A stretch of DNA of 64,000 nt from Schlegelella_A sp965246805 (GTDB lineage: Bacteria > Pseudomonadota > Gammaproteobacteria > Burkholderiales > Burkholderiaceae_C), in assembly GCA_965246805.1 (NCBI GenBank), contig CBDFFO010000009.1, forward strand, positions 310,001-374,000, read 5' to 3'. Shown piece by piece: positions 45,091 to 54,718 of this stretch. Numbering within the stretch: position 1 is the stretch's first letter; every line of letters starts with the position of its first letter. The notes beneath the pieces were generated by a model, which was not told where the DNA came from, made no database searches, and worked only from the letters and a program-made list of their open reading frames with translations. A program made the translations under genes and the position numbers.

Positions 45091-47106
45091 GTGGCCACCT
45101 TGTCCTCATCGCCCGCCGTCGCCCACCCGGTCCCGTCGGCCACCGGCGTGTCGCGCGGTCGCATCCGCTTCGCGCTCGCGGTGCTCGGCATCGCCGCGCT
45201 CGTGCTCTTCCCGGTCGCGATCCAGAACCCGTATTACCTCCACCTGCTCGAAACCATCATGATCTACGCGATCGTGCTGTTCGGGCTCGACATCGTGGTC
45301 GGCTACACCGGCCAGGTCTCGCTCGGCCACGCCGGCCTTTTCGGCATCGGCGCGTACACGGCCGGCGTGCTGGTGCTGAAACTCAATGCGCCGTTCATCC
45401 TGGTGCTGGTCGGTGCGATCGGCGTGACCGCGCTCTTCGGTGCCCTCCTCGCGCTGCCCGCACTGCGCGTGACCGGGCCCTACCTCGCGATGGTGACCCT
45501 CGCCTTCGGCACCATCATACAGATCCTCATCAACGAGATGACCTTCCTCACCGAAGGTCCGATGGGGATCAAGCTCACGAAGCCGTCGATCTTCGGCGCG
45601 CGTCTCGACGAGCGCGAGTTCTACTGGGCCGTGTGCGTGCTGCTCGTGCTCTCGCTGATCTTCGTGCACCGCGTGCTGCGCTCGCACCTGGGCCGCGCGT
45701 TCGAGGCGCTGCGTGGCAGCCCGGTCGCTTCCGACTGCATGGGCGTCTCGGTCTATCGCTACAAGGTCTACGCGTTCGTGATTTCGGCCGGTTTAGCCGG
45801 CCTTGCCGGCGCGCTCTACGCCTATTCGGAACAGTACATCTCGCCCAATACGTACAACTTCGAGTTGACCGTGCTGTTCCTGCTCGCGGTGATCATGGGC
45901 GGCCGCAAGACGCGCACTGGGGCGCTGATCGGGGCCACCATCATCGTGCTGCTGCCTAAGCTGCTAGACGACCTCGACATGTTTCGTGAGGTTGCCGTGG
46001 GGATCGCGGTGATTGTGACGATCGGAGCGGCGGTCGCGGTCTCGCGCGGCCGGTCGAGTTGGCAGCAGGCGATCGTTCCGGTCGCCGGCAGCATCGCGCT
46101 GGCCGTGGTCTCGTTCGTGTTGACGACGATGGCCGACTGGCGCCTGGCGATCTTCGGCCTCATCACGCTCTTCGTCGTGTATTACCTCCAGGACGGCATC
46201 GTCGGCTTCGTGAAGAGCGCGCTCGACATCAAGTCGCGGCCGACCGATGCGGCCTCGTTGGCCTTGGCGGGCTCGGCCGCTACCGATGCGGTCGGCACGG
46301 CCGCGAGCGGTGCACCGGGCGACCTGCTCGCAGCCGTTGGGGTATTGATGCAGTTCGGCGGCCTGAAGGCGCTCGACCACGTCGACCTCGTCGTCAAGCG
46401 CGGCACGATCCATGGGCTCATCGGTCCGAACGGTTCGGGCAAGAGCACGATGATGAATGTGCTGACCGGCATCTATGCGCCGACGGCGGGCCGCATCGCG
46501 TTCGCGGGCCGCTCGCTGGTCGGTCGCACTTCCGCGGACATCGCCCTGTCGGGCGTCGCACGCACGTTCCAGAACGTTCAACTGTTCGGCGAGATGACTG
46601 CACTGCAGAACGTGATGGTCGGCCTGCATCACACGTTCCGAAGCAACCTCGTGAGCGTAGCGCTGCACACGCCGCTCTATCGAAGGGAGAACCTCTCGGC
46701 CATCGACCGCGGCATGGGCCTGCTCGAGTTCGTCGGCCTAGCCGACCTCGCGCAGGAAGAGGCGCGCAATCTGCCGTACGGCAAGCAGCGGGTGCTCGAA
46801 GTCGCACGCGCACTCGCGCTCGACCCACAGCTGTTGCTGCTCGACGAACCGGCCGCGGGACTCACCGCGCCCGATATCCGAGAGCTGATCACGATCATCC
46901 GCAAGATCCGTGAGCATGGGGTGACGCTGATCTTGATCGAGCACCACATGGACGTTGTGATGCAGCTCTGCGACACGGTCTCCGTGCTCGATTTCGGCCA
47001 GAAGATCGCCGAAGGCTTGCCTGCACAGGTGCAGGCCGATCCGAAGGTGATCGAAGCCTATCTCGGCGGCGAGGCCGGCTCCGCGCTGGCACCGGCTCAC
47101 GCATGA
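45091..47106 (+). CDS. livMG: Fused LivM permease-LivG ATPase of a branched-chain amino acid ABC transporter
   Basis: Single 671-residue protein starting at GTG 45091. The N-terminal half is a LivM permease: LETIMIYAIVLFGLDIVVGY, GQVSLGHAGLFGIGAYTAGV, the coupling segment AFEALRGSPVASDCMGVSVY, and a LivM end near residue 300. Two extra hydrophobic segments follow (about residues 328-375), then a linker, and from residue 415 a LivG ATPase with Walker A (GPNGSGKSTMMN), ARTFQNVQLFGEMT, PYGKQRVLEVARAL, LLLDEPAAGL and the switch His in LIEHHMDVVMQLCDTVSVLD. The frame is open through the junction, so this is a real fusion rather than a missed stop. It overlaps livF by four bases. Confidence 0.94.
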   Translation: MATLSSSPAVAHPVPSATGVSRGRIRFALAVLGIAALVLFPVAIQNPYYLHLLETIMIYAIVLFGLDIVVGYTGQVSLGHAGLFGIGAYTAGVLVLKLNAPFILVLVGAIGVTALFGALLALPALRVTGPYLAMVTLAFGTIIQILINEMTFLTEGPMGIKLTKPSIFGARLDEREFYWAVCVLLVLSLIFVHRVLRSHLGRAFEALRGSPVASDCMGVSVYRYKVYAFVISAGLAGLAGALYAYSEQYISPNTYNFELTVLFLLAVIMGGRKTRTGALIGATIIVLLPKLLDDLDMFREVAVGIAVIVTIGAAVAVSRGRSSWQQAIVPVAGSIALAVVSFVLTTMADWRLAIFGLITLFVVYYLQDGIVGFVKSALDIKSRPTDAASLALAGSAATDAVGTAASGAPGDLLAAVGVLMQFGGLKALDHVDLVVKRGTIHGLIGPNGSGKSTMMNVLTGIYAPTAGRIAFAGRSLVGRTSADIALSGVARTFQNVQLFGEMTALQNVMVGLHHTFRSNLVSVALHTPLYRRENLSAIDRGMGLLEFVGLADLAQEEARNLPYGKQRVLEVARALALDPQLLLLDEPAAGLTAPDIRELITIIRKIREHGVTLILIEHHMDVVMQLCDTVSVLDFGQKIAEGLPAQVQADPKVIEAYLGGEAGSALAPAHA

Positions 47107-47888
47107 CCGCAGCCGCCACCATCGACGCGGCGCCGGAGGCGGGCGGCATCGGGCTCGGCACCGACATGTTGCGCATCGACAACCTCTCGGCCGGTTACGG
47201 CAAGGTTCAGGTGCTGCACGGCATCTCGATGTCCGTGCCCAAGGGCAGTGTCGTGACGCTGATCGGCTCCAACGGTGCCGGCAAAACGACCACGATGCGT
47301 GCCATCTCCGGAATGATCGCGCCAACCGCGGGCAACATCACGCTTCATGGCAAGCGCATCGACGGCATGGAGTCGTATCACATCGCCAAGCTGGGGCTTG
47401 CGCATTCGCCCGAGGGGCGACGCGTGTTCGCGACCATGACGGTCACCGACAACCTGCTGCTCGGCGCGTTTGCGCGACTCACCGGCAGCCGACCGAAGGG
47501 CGATGTGCAGGCCGACCTCGCCCGGGCGCTCGAACTCTTCCCGCGTTTGAAGGAAAGGCGCACACAGCTCGCGGGGACGCTGTCGGGTGGCGAACAGCAG
47601 ATGCTCGCGATGGCCCGCGCGACGATGCTCAATCCCGACGTGGTGCTGCTTGACGAGCCGTCGATGGGTCTCGCGCCCATCCTCGTGGCCGAGGTATTTC
47701 GGATCATCGAACGCCTGAAAGCCGAAGGCGTCACGATGTTGCTCGTCGAACAGTTCGCAGCCGCGGCTTTGGCCGTGGCCGATTACGCCTACGTGATCGA
47801 AAACGGGCGCATCTCGGTGCACGGGCCGGCTGCGAAGCTGCGCGACGATCCGGCGGTCAAGGCTGCGTACCTCGGCGCTGCTCACTAG
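47103..47888 (+). CDS. livF: Branched-chain amino acid ABC transporter ATPase LivF
   Basis: Second ATPase of the Liv transporter, 261 residues. ATG 47103 overlaps the livMG stop (ATGA). Motifs: Walker A GSNGAGKTTTMRAISG, LAHSPEGRRVFATMTVTDNL (LivF Q-loop region), LSGGEQQMLAMARATM, LLDEPSMGLAPILVAEVF and VTMLLVEQFAAAALAVADYA. The first 22 residues are an extra Ala/Gly-rich stretch before MLRIDNLSAGYGKVQVLHGI. It closes the operon; argA starts 36 bp later and may be partly co-transcribed. Confidence 0.95.
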   Translation: MTAAATIDAAPEAGGIGLGTDMLRIDNLSAGYGKVQVLHGISMSVPKGSVVTLIGSNGAGKTTTMRAISGMIAPTAGNITLHGKRIDGMESYHIAKLGLAHSPEGRRVFATMTVTDNLLLGAFARLTGSRPKGDVQADLARALELFPRLKERRTQLAGTLSGGEQQMLAMARATMLNPDVVLLDEPSMGLAPILVAEVFRIIERLKAEGVTMLLVEQFAAAALAVADYAYVIENGRISVHGPAAKLRDDPAVKAAYLGAAH

Positions 47889-47924
47889 CAGTGTGCAGGG
47901 CCTCTGCCGGGCCACGGGAATGGG

Positions 47925-49337
47925 GTGATTGCCGATCCTGCGGTTTCGCGTGCAAGAATTCGCGCGGCCTCGGCCGCACATCACAGCAACGCCCCCTTGA
48001 ACCTCGTCTTCCCGCACACCTTCGTGCCGTGGTTTCGAACCGTCGCACCGCACATCCATGCGTACCATGGCAAGACCTTCGTGGTCGCGATCGCCGGTGA
48101 ACTGATCGCGGCCGGCAAGCTCAGTTCATTCGCGCAGGATCTTTCCATCCTGCACGCGATGGGCATCAAGCTCGTGCTGGTGCACGGCTTTCGGCCGCAG
48201 GTGAACGAGCAGCTCCGCTCGAAGGGCCACGAGTCGCGCTACAGCCATGGCCTTCGCATCACCGATGCGATCGCGCTCGACAGCGCGCAGGAGGCGGCAG
48301 GCCAACTGCGTTTCGAGATCGAAGCCGCGTTCTCGCAGGGCCTGCCGAACACGCCGATGGCGAACGCGATCGTGCGCGTCGTCTCGGGCAACTTCCTGAC
48401 GGCGCAACCGGTCGGCGTCGTCGACGGCGTCGACTTCATTCACAGCGGCATCGTGCGCAAGGTCGACTCGAACGCCATTCGGCGCGCGATCGACACCGAG
48501 ACGATGGTGCTGCTCTCGCCGTTCGGCTTCTCACCGACCGGCGAAGCGTTCAACCTCACGATGGAAGACGTGGCCACCAGCACCGCCATCGCGCTGCAGG
48601 CCGACAAGCTGCTCTTCGTGACCGAGGTGGCTGGCATCCACGAAGTGCCGACCGACCCTGAAAGCCCCATCGACACCGAGCTCGCACTCGACGATGCGCA
48701 ACGCATCCTCGCCAGCCTGCCACCGGCGCTGCTGCCCACCGACATCGCGTTCTACCTGAAGCACTGCGTGCGCGCCTGCCAGGGTGGCGTCGAACGCTCG
48801 CACATCCTGCCTTTCGGGGTCGATGGCGCGTTGTTGATGGAGGTATTCACGCACGACGGCATCGGCACGATGGTGGTCGACGAGAAGCTCGAGAGCCTGC
48901 GGCAGGCGACATCCGACGATGTCGGCAGCGTGCTGCACCTGATCGAACCCTACGAACGCGACGGCACGCTCGTCAAACGCGACCGCACCGAGATCGAGCG
49001 CGACATCGACAACTACACGGTCATCGAACACGACGGCGTGATCTTCGGCTGCGCGGCGCTCTACCCCTACCCCGATGCGAAGACGGCCGAGATGGCTGCT
49101 CTCACCGTGTCGCCACAGGTGCAGAGCCAGGGCGACGGCGAGCGCATCCTGAAGCGTGTCGAGCAACGCGCCAAGGCAATGGGGCTCGACACCATCTTCG
49201 TGCTGACCACACGCACCATGCACTGGTTTATCAAGCGCGGCTTCGCGCAGGTCGATGCCGATTGGCTGCCGACCGATCGCAAGCGCAAGTACAACTGGGA
49301 CCGGCGCTCGCAGGTGCTCGTGAAGAAACTGGTCTGA
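47925..49337 (+). CDS. argA: Amino-acid N-acetyltransferase (N-acetylglutamate synthase) ArgA
   Basis: Makes N-acetylglutamate from acetyl-CoA and glutamate, the first step of arginine synthesis. 470 residues from GTG 47925. It has an N-terminal amino acid kinase-like domain (FVVAIAGELIAAGKL, LVLVHGFRPQVNEQLRSKGH), which in this family binds arginine for feedback inhibition, and a C-terminal GNAT domain (AEMAALTVSPQVQSQGDGER). The start is uncertain: core similarity begins at LVFPHTFVPWFR, and TTG 47997 would give MNLVFPHT; GTG 47925 has a GGGA upstream. Confidence 0.93.
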   Translation: MIADPAVSRARIRAASAAHHSNAPLNLVFPHTFVPWFRTVAPHIHAYHGKTFVVAIAGELIAAGKLSSFAQDLSILHAMGIKLVLVHGFRPQVNEQLRSKGHESRYSHGLRITDAIALDSAQEAAGQLRFEIEAAFSQGLPNTPMANAIVRVVSGNFLTAQPVGVVDGVDFIHSGIVRKVDSNAIRRAIDTETMVLLSPFGFSPTGEAFNLTMEDVATSTAIALQADKLLFVTEVAGIHEVPTDPESPIDTELALDDAQRILASLPPALLPTDIAFYLKHCVRACQGGVERSHILPFGVDGALLMEVFTHDGIGTMVVDEKLESLRQATSDDVGSVLHLIEPYERDGTLVKRDRTEIERDIDNYTVIEHDGVIFGCAALYPYPDAKTAEMAALTVSPQVQSQGDGERILKRVEQRAKAMGLDTIFVLTTRTMHWFIKRGFAQVDADWLPTDRKRKYNWDRRSQVLVKKLV

Positions 49338-49458
49338 TGCATCCGGCCGGCCGCGCCTCGCAGCCGCCTCGCGAACGATGGGGCCGAGGCTTCCCATTCC
49401 GCTCCTGACCACTGGCGCGATAACGCGTGAGCAATACCCGACCGCAAAGGAGAAACCC

Positions 49459-49731
49459 ATGCCACGAACCGTTCAATGCGTGCATCTCAACAAGGAGGGC
49501 GAAGGCATGGATTTCGCCCCATACCCCGGAGAGCTCGGCAAGCGAATCTATTCGTCGATCAGCAAGGAAGCGTGGCAGCTGTGGATGAAACACCAGACCA
49601 TGCTCGTCAATGAAAACCGGCTGAATCTTGCCGATCAACGCGCGCGGCAATATCTCGCGCGTCAGATGGAAAACTTCCTTTTCGGTGGCGGCGCGGAGCA
49701 ACCGGCCGGTTATGTGCCACCGTCCGCCTGA
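49459..49731 (+). CDS. yggX: Probable Fe(2+)-trafficking protein YggX
   Basis: Small protein protecting iron-sulfur clusters and moving Fe(II) in oxidative stress. ATG 49459 has AAAGGAGA upstream and gives 90 residues. Diagnostic: MPRTVQCVHLNKEGEGMDFA with the single conserved cysteine (Cys7), PYPGELGKRIYSSISKEAWQ and WMKHQTMLVNENRLNLAD. The longer in-frame opening from 49378 lacks similarity. It stands alone between argA (121 bp upstream) and the H-NS-like gene. Confidence 0.97.
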   Translation: MPRTVQCVHLNKEGEGMDFAPYPGELGKRIYSSISKEAWQLWMKHQTMLVNENRLNLADQRARQYLARQMENFLFGGGAEQPAGYVPPSA

Positions 49732-49846
49732 CCGGGTCGACGGGATTCCAACACGCATGTAACAGTTTTCGAGATGCGGTTCGAGTCGTTCGCGGTCTCT
49801 AGAATCGCTCTCGGCACTTATTCATCTAGACATTCGAGGATTCAAC

Positions 49847-50152
49847 TTGGCGACTTTGAAGGAACTGCTTTCACAGAAGGCGGCGATCGAGAAACAAATC
49901 GAGCAAACCAAGACCGACGAGCGCGCGGCAGCGGTAGCGATGGTTCGTTCGTTGATGGCCGACCACGGTTTGACGGCCGCCGATCTGGGCGGTCGAACGG
50001 CGACCAAAAGCAAGACGGGATCCGGCAACAAAGTCGCGGCCAAATACCGGAATGCGTCGACCGGCGAAAGCTGGAGCGGCCGCGGCCTGCAACCCCGTTG
50101 GTTGAAAGCCGCGCTCGCGACCGGGCGCAAGCTCACCGACTTCGCGGTCTGA
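49847..50152 (+). CDS. H-NS family nucleoid-associated protein
   Basis: Short histone-like H-NS protein, 101 residues, of the compact kind common in Burkholderiales. TTG 49847 is the start: GAGGA lies six bases upstream and it gives the family opening MATLKELLSQKAAIEKQIEQ. The N-terminal coiled-coil oligomerisation region covers residues 3-45. The C-terminal DNA-binding domain is KYRNASTGESWSGRGLQPRW, with the W-GRG core corresponding to the QGR loop that inserts into AT-rich minor grooves. A -10-like TAGAAT lies at 49800-49805. The TTG start may keep expression low. Confidence 0.93.
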   Translation: MATLKELLSQKAAIEKQIEQTKTDERAAAVAMVRSLMADHGLTAADLGGRTATKSKTGSGNKVAAKYRNASTGESWSGRGLQPRWLKAALATGRKLTDFAV

Positions 50153-50207
50153 ACGGCCGACTGCGCGAGACCGGTCGGCGGCATCGAGCGGCCGCTAGAC
50201 TGCTGCG

Positions 50208-51929
50208 GTGATTCCTCCTGCTTTTGTCCACGACCTCCTGGCCCGCGCCGACATCGTCGAGATCGTCGGGCGCTCTGTCGATCTGAAAAAAGCCGGCATC
50301 AATCACAAAGGCCTCTGCCCGTTTCATGGCGAGAAGTCGCCGAGCTTCATCGTCAGCCCGTCGCGCCAGACCTACCACTGTTTCGGCTGCGGCGCCCACG
50401 GCAACGCCGTCGGGTTCCTGATGGAGCACGACGGCATGGGCTTCATCGACGCGGTGAAAGACCTGGCGCAACAGACCGGCATGACCGTCCCCGAAGACGA
50501 ATCGACGCCAGCCGAACGCGAGCTGCAACTCGCCGAGCGGCAGCGTCAGACCACCCTGACCGAGGTGCTCCTCAAAGCCGCCGAAGGCTACAAGCGTCAA
50601 TTGAAGATCAGCGCGCGGGCGGTCGATTATCTGAAAGGCCGCGGTGTATCGGGTGAGATCGCGGCACGCTTCGGTCTCGGCTTCGCGCCCGAGGGTTGGC
50701 GCAGCCTGGCGAGCGTCTTCCCGAGTTATGACGATCCGCTGCTCGAAGAGAGCGGCCTCGTGCTTTCGCAAGGCGATGAGGGCGACGACCCCGAGCAACG
50801 CAAACGCTACGACCGATTTCGAAACCGCGTGATGTTTCCCATCCGCTCGGTGCAGGGCGATGTCATCGGCTTTGGCGGCCGCGTGCTCGACAGCTCCGAA
50901 CCGAAGTACCTCAATTCGCCCGAAACGCCGGTGTTCACCAAGGGCCGCGAACTCTACGGCTTGCACGAAGCGCGCACCGCGATCCGCGAACGCGGCCACG
51001 TGTTGGTGGTCGAGGGCTACATGGACGTGGTCGCCCTCGCGCAAGCGGGCTTTGGCAACGCGGTCGCCACGCTCGGCACCGCCTGCACCGCCGAGCATGT
51101 GCAGAAACTTTTTCGCTTCACCGAGTCGGTGGTGTTCTCCTTCGACGGCGACAGCGCCGGCCGCCGTGCCGCCACGCGCGCGCTCGACGCGAGCCTGCCG
51201 CACGCGACCGACACGCGCACGGTGCGCTTCATCTTCTTGCCGCCCGAACACGACCCCGACAGCTTCGTGCGCGAGAACGGCAACGCGGCGTTTGAGGCGG
51301 TGGTCGCCAACGCGGTTCCGCTATCGCGCCAGTTGCTCGAAGTGGCGAAGGCCGATGTCGACATCGCCACACCCGAAGGCCGCGCTCGTTTCGTCGCACA
51401 GGCGAAGCCGATGTGGTCGGCGCTGCCGGTCGGCATGCTCAAGCGCCAGGTGCTCGCCGAGATCGCGTCGCTCGCCGCCTTGCCTCGCGAGGAGTTGGCA
51501 CACGAGTGGCGTGTGCAGGGCGCTGCGGCTGCACCCCAGCCGCGCTCGCTCGCGCCGACGCGCAGGTCGGGACCGACGCGTGCGGTGATGCGCCAACCGG
51601 CCGATCGTGTGGCGTGGATGCTGCTACTCGACAGCGGTTGGTGGGATCTGCTCGGCGCGGTCGATCGCGACGCGCTTTGCAAGCTCCCCGGCTGGCACGG
51701 CGAACTTTTCCACTTCATCGACCAGTGCATGGCGGAGCACGGCGCGATGCCGTGGGCCGCCTTGCGCGAACGTGTCGCAACGGAGGTTTGGGGGCAGCGG
51801 GTGATCGATCTTGTCGCGGCGGAGGACGCCTCGATCGAGCCTTCGCTCGACGACCTGCGCAAGTCGATCGAACAGATGCGCCGTGCCATCGACACGCGAG
51901 ACGCGATGCAATTGCTCGGCCGACTTTGA
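50208..51929 (+). CDS. dnaG: DNA primase DnaG
   Basis: Makes RNA primers for replication. GTG 50208 gives 573 residues, slightly short but complete. The CHC2 zinc finger is CPFHGEKSPSF with YHCFGCGAHGN. The RNA polymerase core includes RFRNRVMFPIRSVQGDVIGF, the TOPRIM motif VVEGYMDVVALAQAG and the metal-binding acidic run in FSFDGDSAGRRAA. The C-terminal helicase-binding region runs from about residue 440. It lies upstream of rpoD as in the classical rpsU-dnaG-rpoD macromolecular synthesis operon, but rpsU is not here: the H-NS-like gene takes that place. Confidence 0.97.
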   Translation: MIPPAFVHDLLARADIVEIVGRSVDLKKAGINHKGLCPFHGEKSPSFIVSPSRQTYHCFGCGAHGNAVGFLMEHDGMGFIDAVKDLAQQTGMTVPEDESTPAERELQLAERQRQTTLTEVLLKAAEGYKRQLKISARAVDYLKGRGVSGEIAARFGLGFAPEGWRSLASVFPSYDDPLLEESGLVLSQGDEGDDPEQRKRYDRFRNRVMFPIRSVQGDVIGFGGRVLDSSEPKYLNSPETPVFTKGRELYGLHEARTAIRERGHVLVVEGYMDVVALAQAGFGNAVATLGTACTAEHVQKLFRFTESVVFSFDGDSAGRRAATRALDASLPHATDTRTVRFIFLPPEHDPDSFVRENGNAAFEAVVANAVPLSRQLLEVAKADVDIATPEGRARFVAQAKPMWSALPVGMLKRQVLAEIASLAALPREELAHEWRVQGAAAAPQPRSLAPTRRSGPTRAVMRQPADRVAWMLLLDSGWWDLLGAVDRDALCKLPGWHGELFHFIDQCMAEHGAMPWAALRERVATEVWGQRVIDLVAAEDASIEPSLDDLRKSIEQMRRAIDTRDAMQLLGRL

Positions 51930-52308
51930 TCGCCGGTGCCGTCATGGCGACGAGCGCATTTCGAGCCATTCGCCGCCTTGGGTGGCTATAATCCTCGCTT
52001 GGCTGCCTTTTGGCAGCTCCGGCAAGAGCAGCACCTCCGGGCCCCGGCCACCCCTTTGACAAAGGGTCACCTTCAAGGCCACCTTTCCCGCAAGGGCTGC
52101 GAATCGACACGAGACCCTGGTCTCCGCAAGTGTCGTCGCTTCGGATTTGGGCGGCCACAGGCACGCCGAAACTCCGCATCAGTCCGTATCCATTGCTTCA
52201 ACGACCTCTCCGCCGGCCCGAACCGCCGACTTGAATTCGACGTCAACGCGCGCACCTTTCGTGCAGGGGCGCCCATCGAACCGACCTCCTATCCATCCAA
52301 GGAACCGC
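51930..52308 (+). promoter_or_regulatory. dnaG-rpoD gap: rpoD promoter -10 and long structured leader
   Basis: 379 bp without a gene. A consensus -10 TATAAT lies at 51987-51992 with no good -35, predicting a start near 52000 and a leader of about 310 nt. Hairpins visible: GCTGCC-TTTT-GGCAGC (52002-52017) at the very 5' end; CCCTTT-GAC-AAAGGG (52052-52066); and a nested element with GCGA/TCGC (52099-52102 with 52136-52139), CGACAC/GTGTCG (52105-52110 with 52130-52135) and GAGAC/GTCTC (52111-52115 with 52120-52124). None is followed by a T-run. An AAGGAA ribosome-binding site precedes the rpoD ATG. Confidence 0.5.
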
Positions 52309-54567
52309 ATGACCGCCAAGAAGACCGAACCCGCCAAGAAAGCTACCGTGTCCGCCGCCGCGACGTCGGCCAAGCCCTCGAAGGCAGCGTCGGCCTCGAA
52401 GCCGGCCAAGGCGGTCGATGCGAAGAGCGCGGCGTTGCAGTCGAAGACCCAGAGCACTGCGAAGGCACCGGCGACCAAAGCGCCCGTCAAGGGCACCGCG
52501 AAGCCGGCCGAAGCCAAAGGCAAGCCCGGCCGCAAGGGCAAGGGCGATGAAATCGCGAAACCAGACACCGACATCGACATGGCCGATGTCGAGGCCGATA
52601 TCGCTGGCGAGCCCGAGGCCGAAGGCGACGAGGTCAAGGCGAAAGCGAAGCCGCTGCGTATGAAGGTGTCGCGCGCGAAAGAACGCGCGCTGATGCGCGA
52701 GTTCGGCCTCGACGAGACCGCGCTCACCGAAGAAGAAGTCGCCAAACGCCGCCAGGAGCTGAAGACGCTCATCAAGATGGGCAAGACACGCGGCTTCCTG
52801 ACCCACCAAGAAATCAACGACCACTTGCCCGAGAAGCTCGTCGACCACGAGATCCTGGAAGCCATCGTGTCGATGCTGAACGACATGGGCATCGCGGTGT
52901 ACGAACAGGCGCCTGACGCCGCCACGCTGCTGATCGCCGGCGGCGGCGCGACGACCGCGACCGAAGAGGAAGCCGAAGAGGCGGCCGAAGCCGCGCTCTC
53001 GACCGTCGACTCGGAGTTTGGCCGCACCACCGACCCGGTGCGCATGTACATGCGCGAAATGGGTACCGTCGAGCTGCTCACCCGTGAAGGCGAGATCGAA
53101 ATTGCCAAGCGCATCGAAGGCGGCCTGCAGGCGATGATGTTCGCGATCAGCGCGTCGCCGACCACGATCGCCGAGATCCTGAGCTACGCCGACCGCATCG
53201 GCTCGGGCGAGATGAAGATCTCGGAAGCGGTCGACGGTTTCGTTTCGGAAGACGAGGCCGACGACTACGTGGCCGAGGAAGACGTCGATTTCTTCGACGA
53301 GGAAGACGACGACGACGGCAACGGCGGCTCGAAGGCGCTCACGAAGAAGCTCGAAGAGCTGAAGGCGGCGGCGCTGATCAAGTTCGAGGCGTTGCGCATC
53401 AATTTCGACAAGATGCGCAAGGCGTTCGAAAGGGACGGCTATCAGTCGCCGTCGTACGCGAAAGCGCAGCAGGCCATCAGCAATGAACTGATGACGATCC
53501 GCTTCACCGTGAAGACGATCGAGAAGCTTTGCGGGATCCTGCGCTCGCAGGTCGACGACGTGCGCCGCTACGAGCGTGAGCTGAGGAAGATCCTGGTCGA
53601 CAAGTGCGGCATGCCGCAGGAGTACTTCATCAAGCACTTTCCGCCCAACGTGCTGAATCTGAAGTGGGCCGAGAAGGAAGTGGCCGCGAACCGTGCCTAC
53701 AGCCTGGTGCTGGCGCGCAACCTGCCGCCGGTGCAGGAACTGCAGAAGAAACTCACCGAGCAGCAAGCGAAGGCGGTGGTGCCGCTCGATGACCTGAAGC
53801 GCATCAACAAGCGCATGAACGAAGGCGAGAAGGCGAGCCGCGACGCGAAGAAGGAAATGATCGAGGCCAACCTTCGCCTCGTGATCTCGATCGCGAAGAA
53901 GTACACCAACCGCGGGCTGCAGTTCCTCGACCTGATCCAGGAAGGCAACATCGGCTTGATGAAGGCGGTCGACAAGTTCGAATACCGCCGCGGCTACAAG
54001 TTCTCGACCTACGCGACGTGGTGGATCCGCCAGGCCATCACCCGCTCGATCGCCGACCAGGCGCGCACCATCCGCATCCCGGTCCACATGATCGAGACGA
54101 TCAACAAGATGAACCGGCTGAGCCGCCAGCATCTGCAGGAGTTCGGCTTCGAGCCCGACGCGCCAACGCTCGCCGAAAAGATGGAGATCCCGGAAGACAA
54201 GATCAGGAAGATCATGAAGATCGCCAAGGAGCCGATCTCGATGGAGACGCCGATCGGCGACGACGACGACTCGCACCTCGGCGACTTCATCGAGGACACC
54301 AACAACACGGCGCCGATCGAGGCCGCGATGCAGGCGGGCCTGCGCGACGTGGTGAAGGACATCCTCGATTCGCTCACCCCGCGCGAGGCGAAGGTGCTGC
54401 GCATGCGCTTCGGCATCGAGATGTCGACGGACCACACCCTGGAAGAGGTGGGCAAGCAGTTCGACGTGACGCGCGAGCGCATCCGCCAAATCGAGGCGAA
54501 GGCGATCCGGAAGCTGAAGCACCCAAGCCGGTCGGACAAGCTGCGCACCTACCTCGACACGCTGTGA
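52309..54567 (+). CDS. rpoD: RNA polymerase primary sigma factor RpoD (sigma70)
   Basis: Housekeeping sigma factor. ATG 52309 with AAGGAA upstream gives 752 residues; the in-frame opening to 52147 is leader. The first 115 or so residues are Lys/Ala/Ser/Pro-rich (AKKTEPAKKATVSAAATSAK), an extension known from Burkholderiales RpoD. Region 1.1 follows (LKTLIKMGKTRGFLTHQEIN), then 1.2 (TTDPVRMYMREMGTVELLTR), a long acidic non-conserved region, 2.1-2.4 (NLRLVISIAKKYTNRGLQFL, YKFSTYATWWIRQAITRSIA), region 3 and 4.2 (HTLEEVGKQFDVTRERIRQI). All promoter-recognition motifs are intact. Confidence 0.98.
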   Translation: MTAKKTEPAKKATVSAAATSAKPSKAASASKPAKAVDAKSAALQSKTQSTAKAPATKAPVKGTAKPAEAKGKPGRKGKGDEIAKPDTDIDMADVEADIAGEPEAEGDEVKAKAKPLRMKVSRAKERALMREFGLDETALTEEEVAKRRQELKTLIKMGKTRGFLTHQEINDHLPEKLVDHEILEAIVSMLNDMGIAVYEQAPDAATLLIAGGGATTATEEEAEEAAEAALSTVDSEFGRTTDPVRMYMREMGTVELLTREGEIEIAKRIEGGLQAMMFAISASPTTIAEILSYADRIGSGEMKISEAVDGFVSEDEADDYVAEEDVDFFDEEDDDDGNGGSKALTKKLEELKAAALIKFEALRINFDKMRKAFERDGYQSPSYAKAQQAISNELMTIRFTVKTIEKLCGILRSQVDDVRRYERELRKILVDKCGMPQEYFIKHFPPNVLNLKWAEKEVAANRAYSLVLARNLPPVQELQKKLTEQQAKAVVPLDDLKRINKRMNEGEKASRDAKKEMIEANLRLVISIAKKYTNRGLQFLDLIQEGNIGLMKAVDKFEYRRGYKFSTYATWWIRQAITRSIADQARTIRIPVHMIETINKMNRLSRQHLQEFGFEPDAPTLAEKMEIPEDKIRKIMKIAKEPISMETPIGDDDDSHLGDFIEDTNNTAPIEAAMQAGLRDVVKDILDSLTPREAKVLRMRFGIEMSTDHTLEEVGKQFDVTRERIRQIEAKAIRKLKHPSRSDKLRTYLDTL

Positions 54568-54718
54568 GCCGGTCGTGAACATGCGGTGACGGTCGCCAGG
54601 CACGCGACACCGCGCTGAAACGATCCGTAAAAGGGGTTCCCGCTTGGGCGGCAGCGCCTTCTTCGTGGCGGTTTCGCGCGATAGACTTCGTGCCCATGGT
54701 TTGCCAACTTTCGCACGC

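Noticed and set aside
47997..49337. TTG 47997 as the definite argA start
   Set aside because: It fits family alignment but lacks a ribosome-binding site. GTG 47925 was kept, with the alternative noted.
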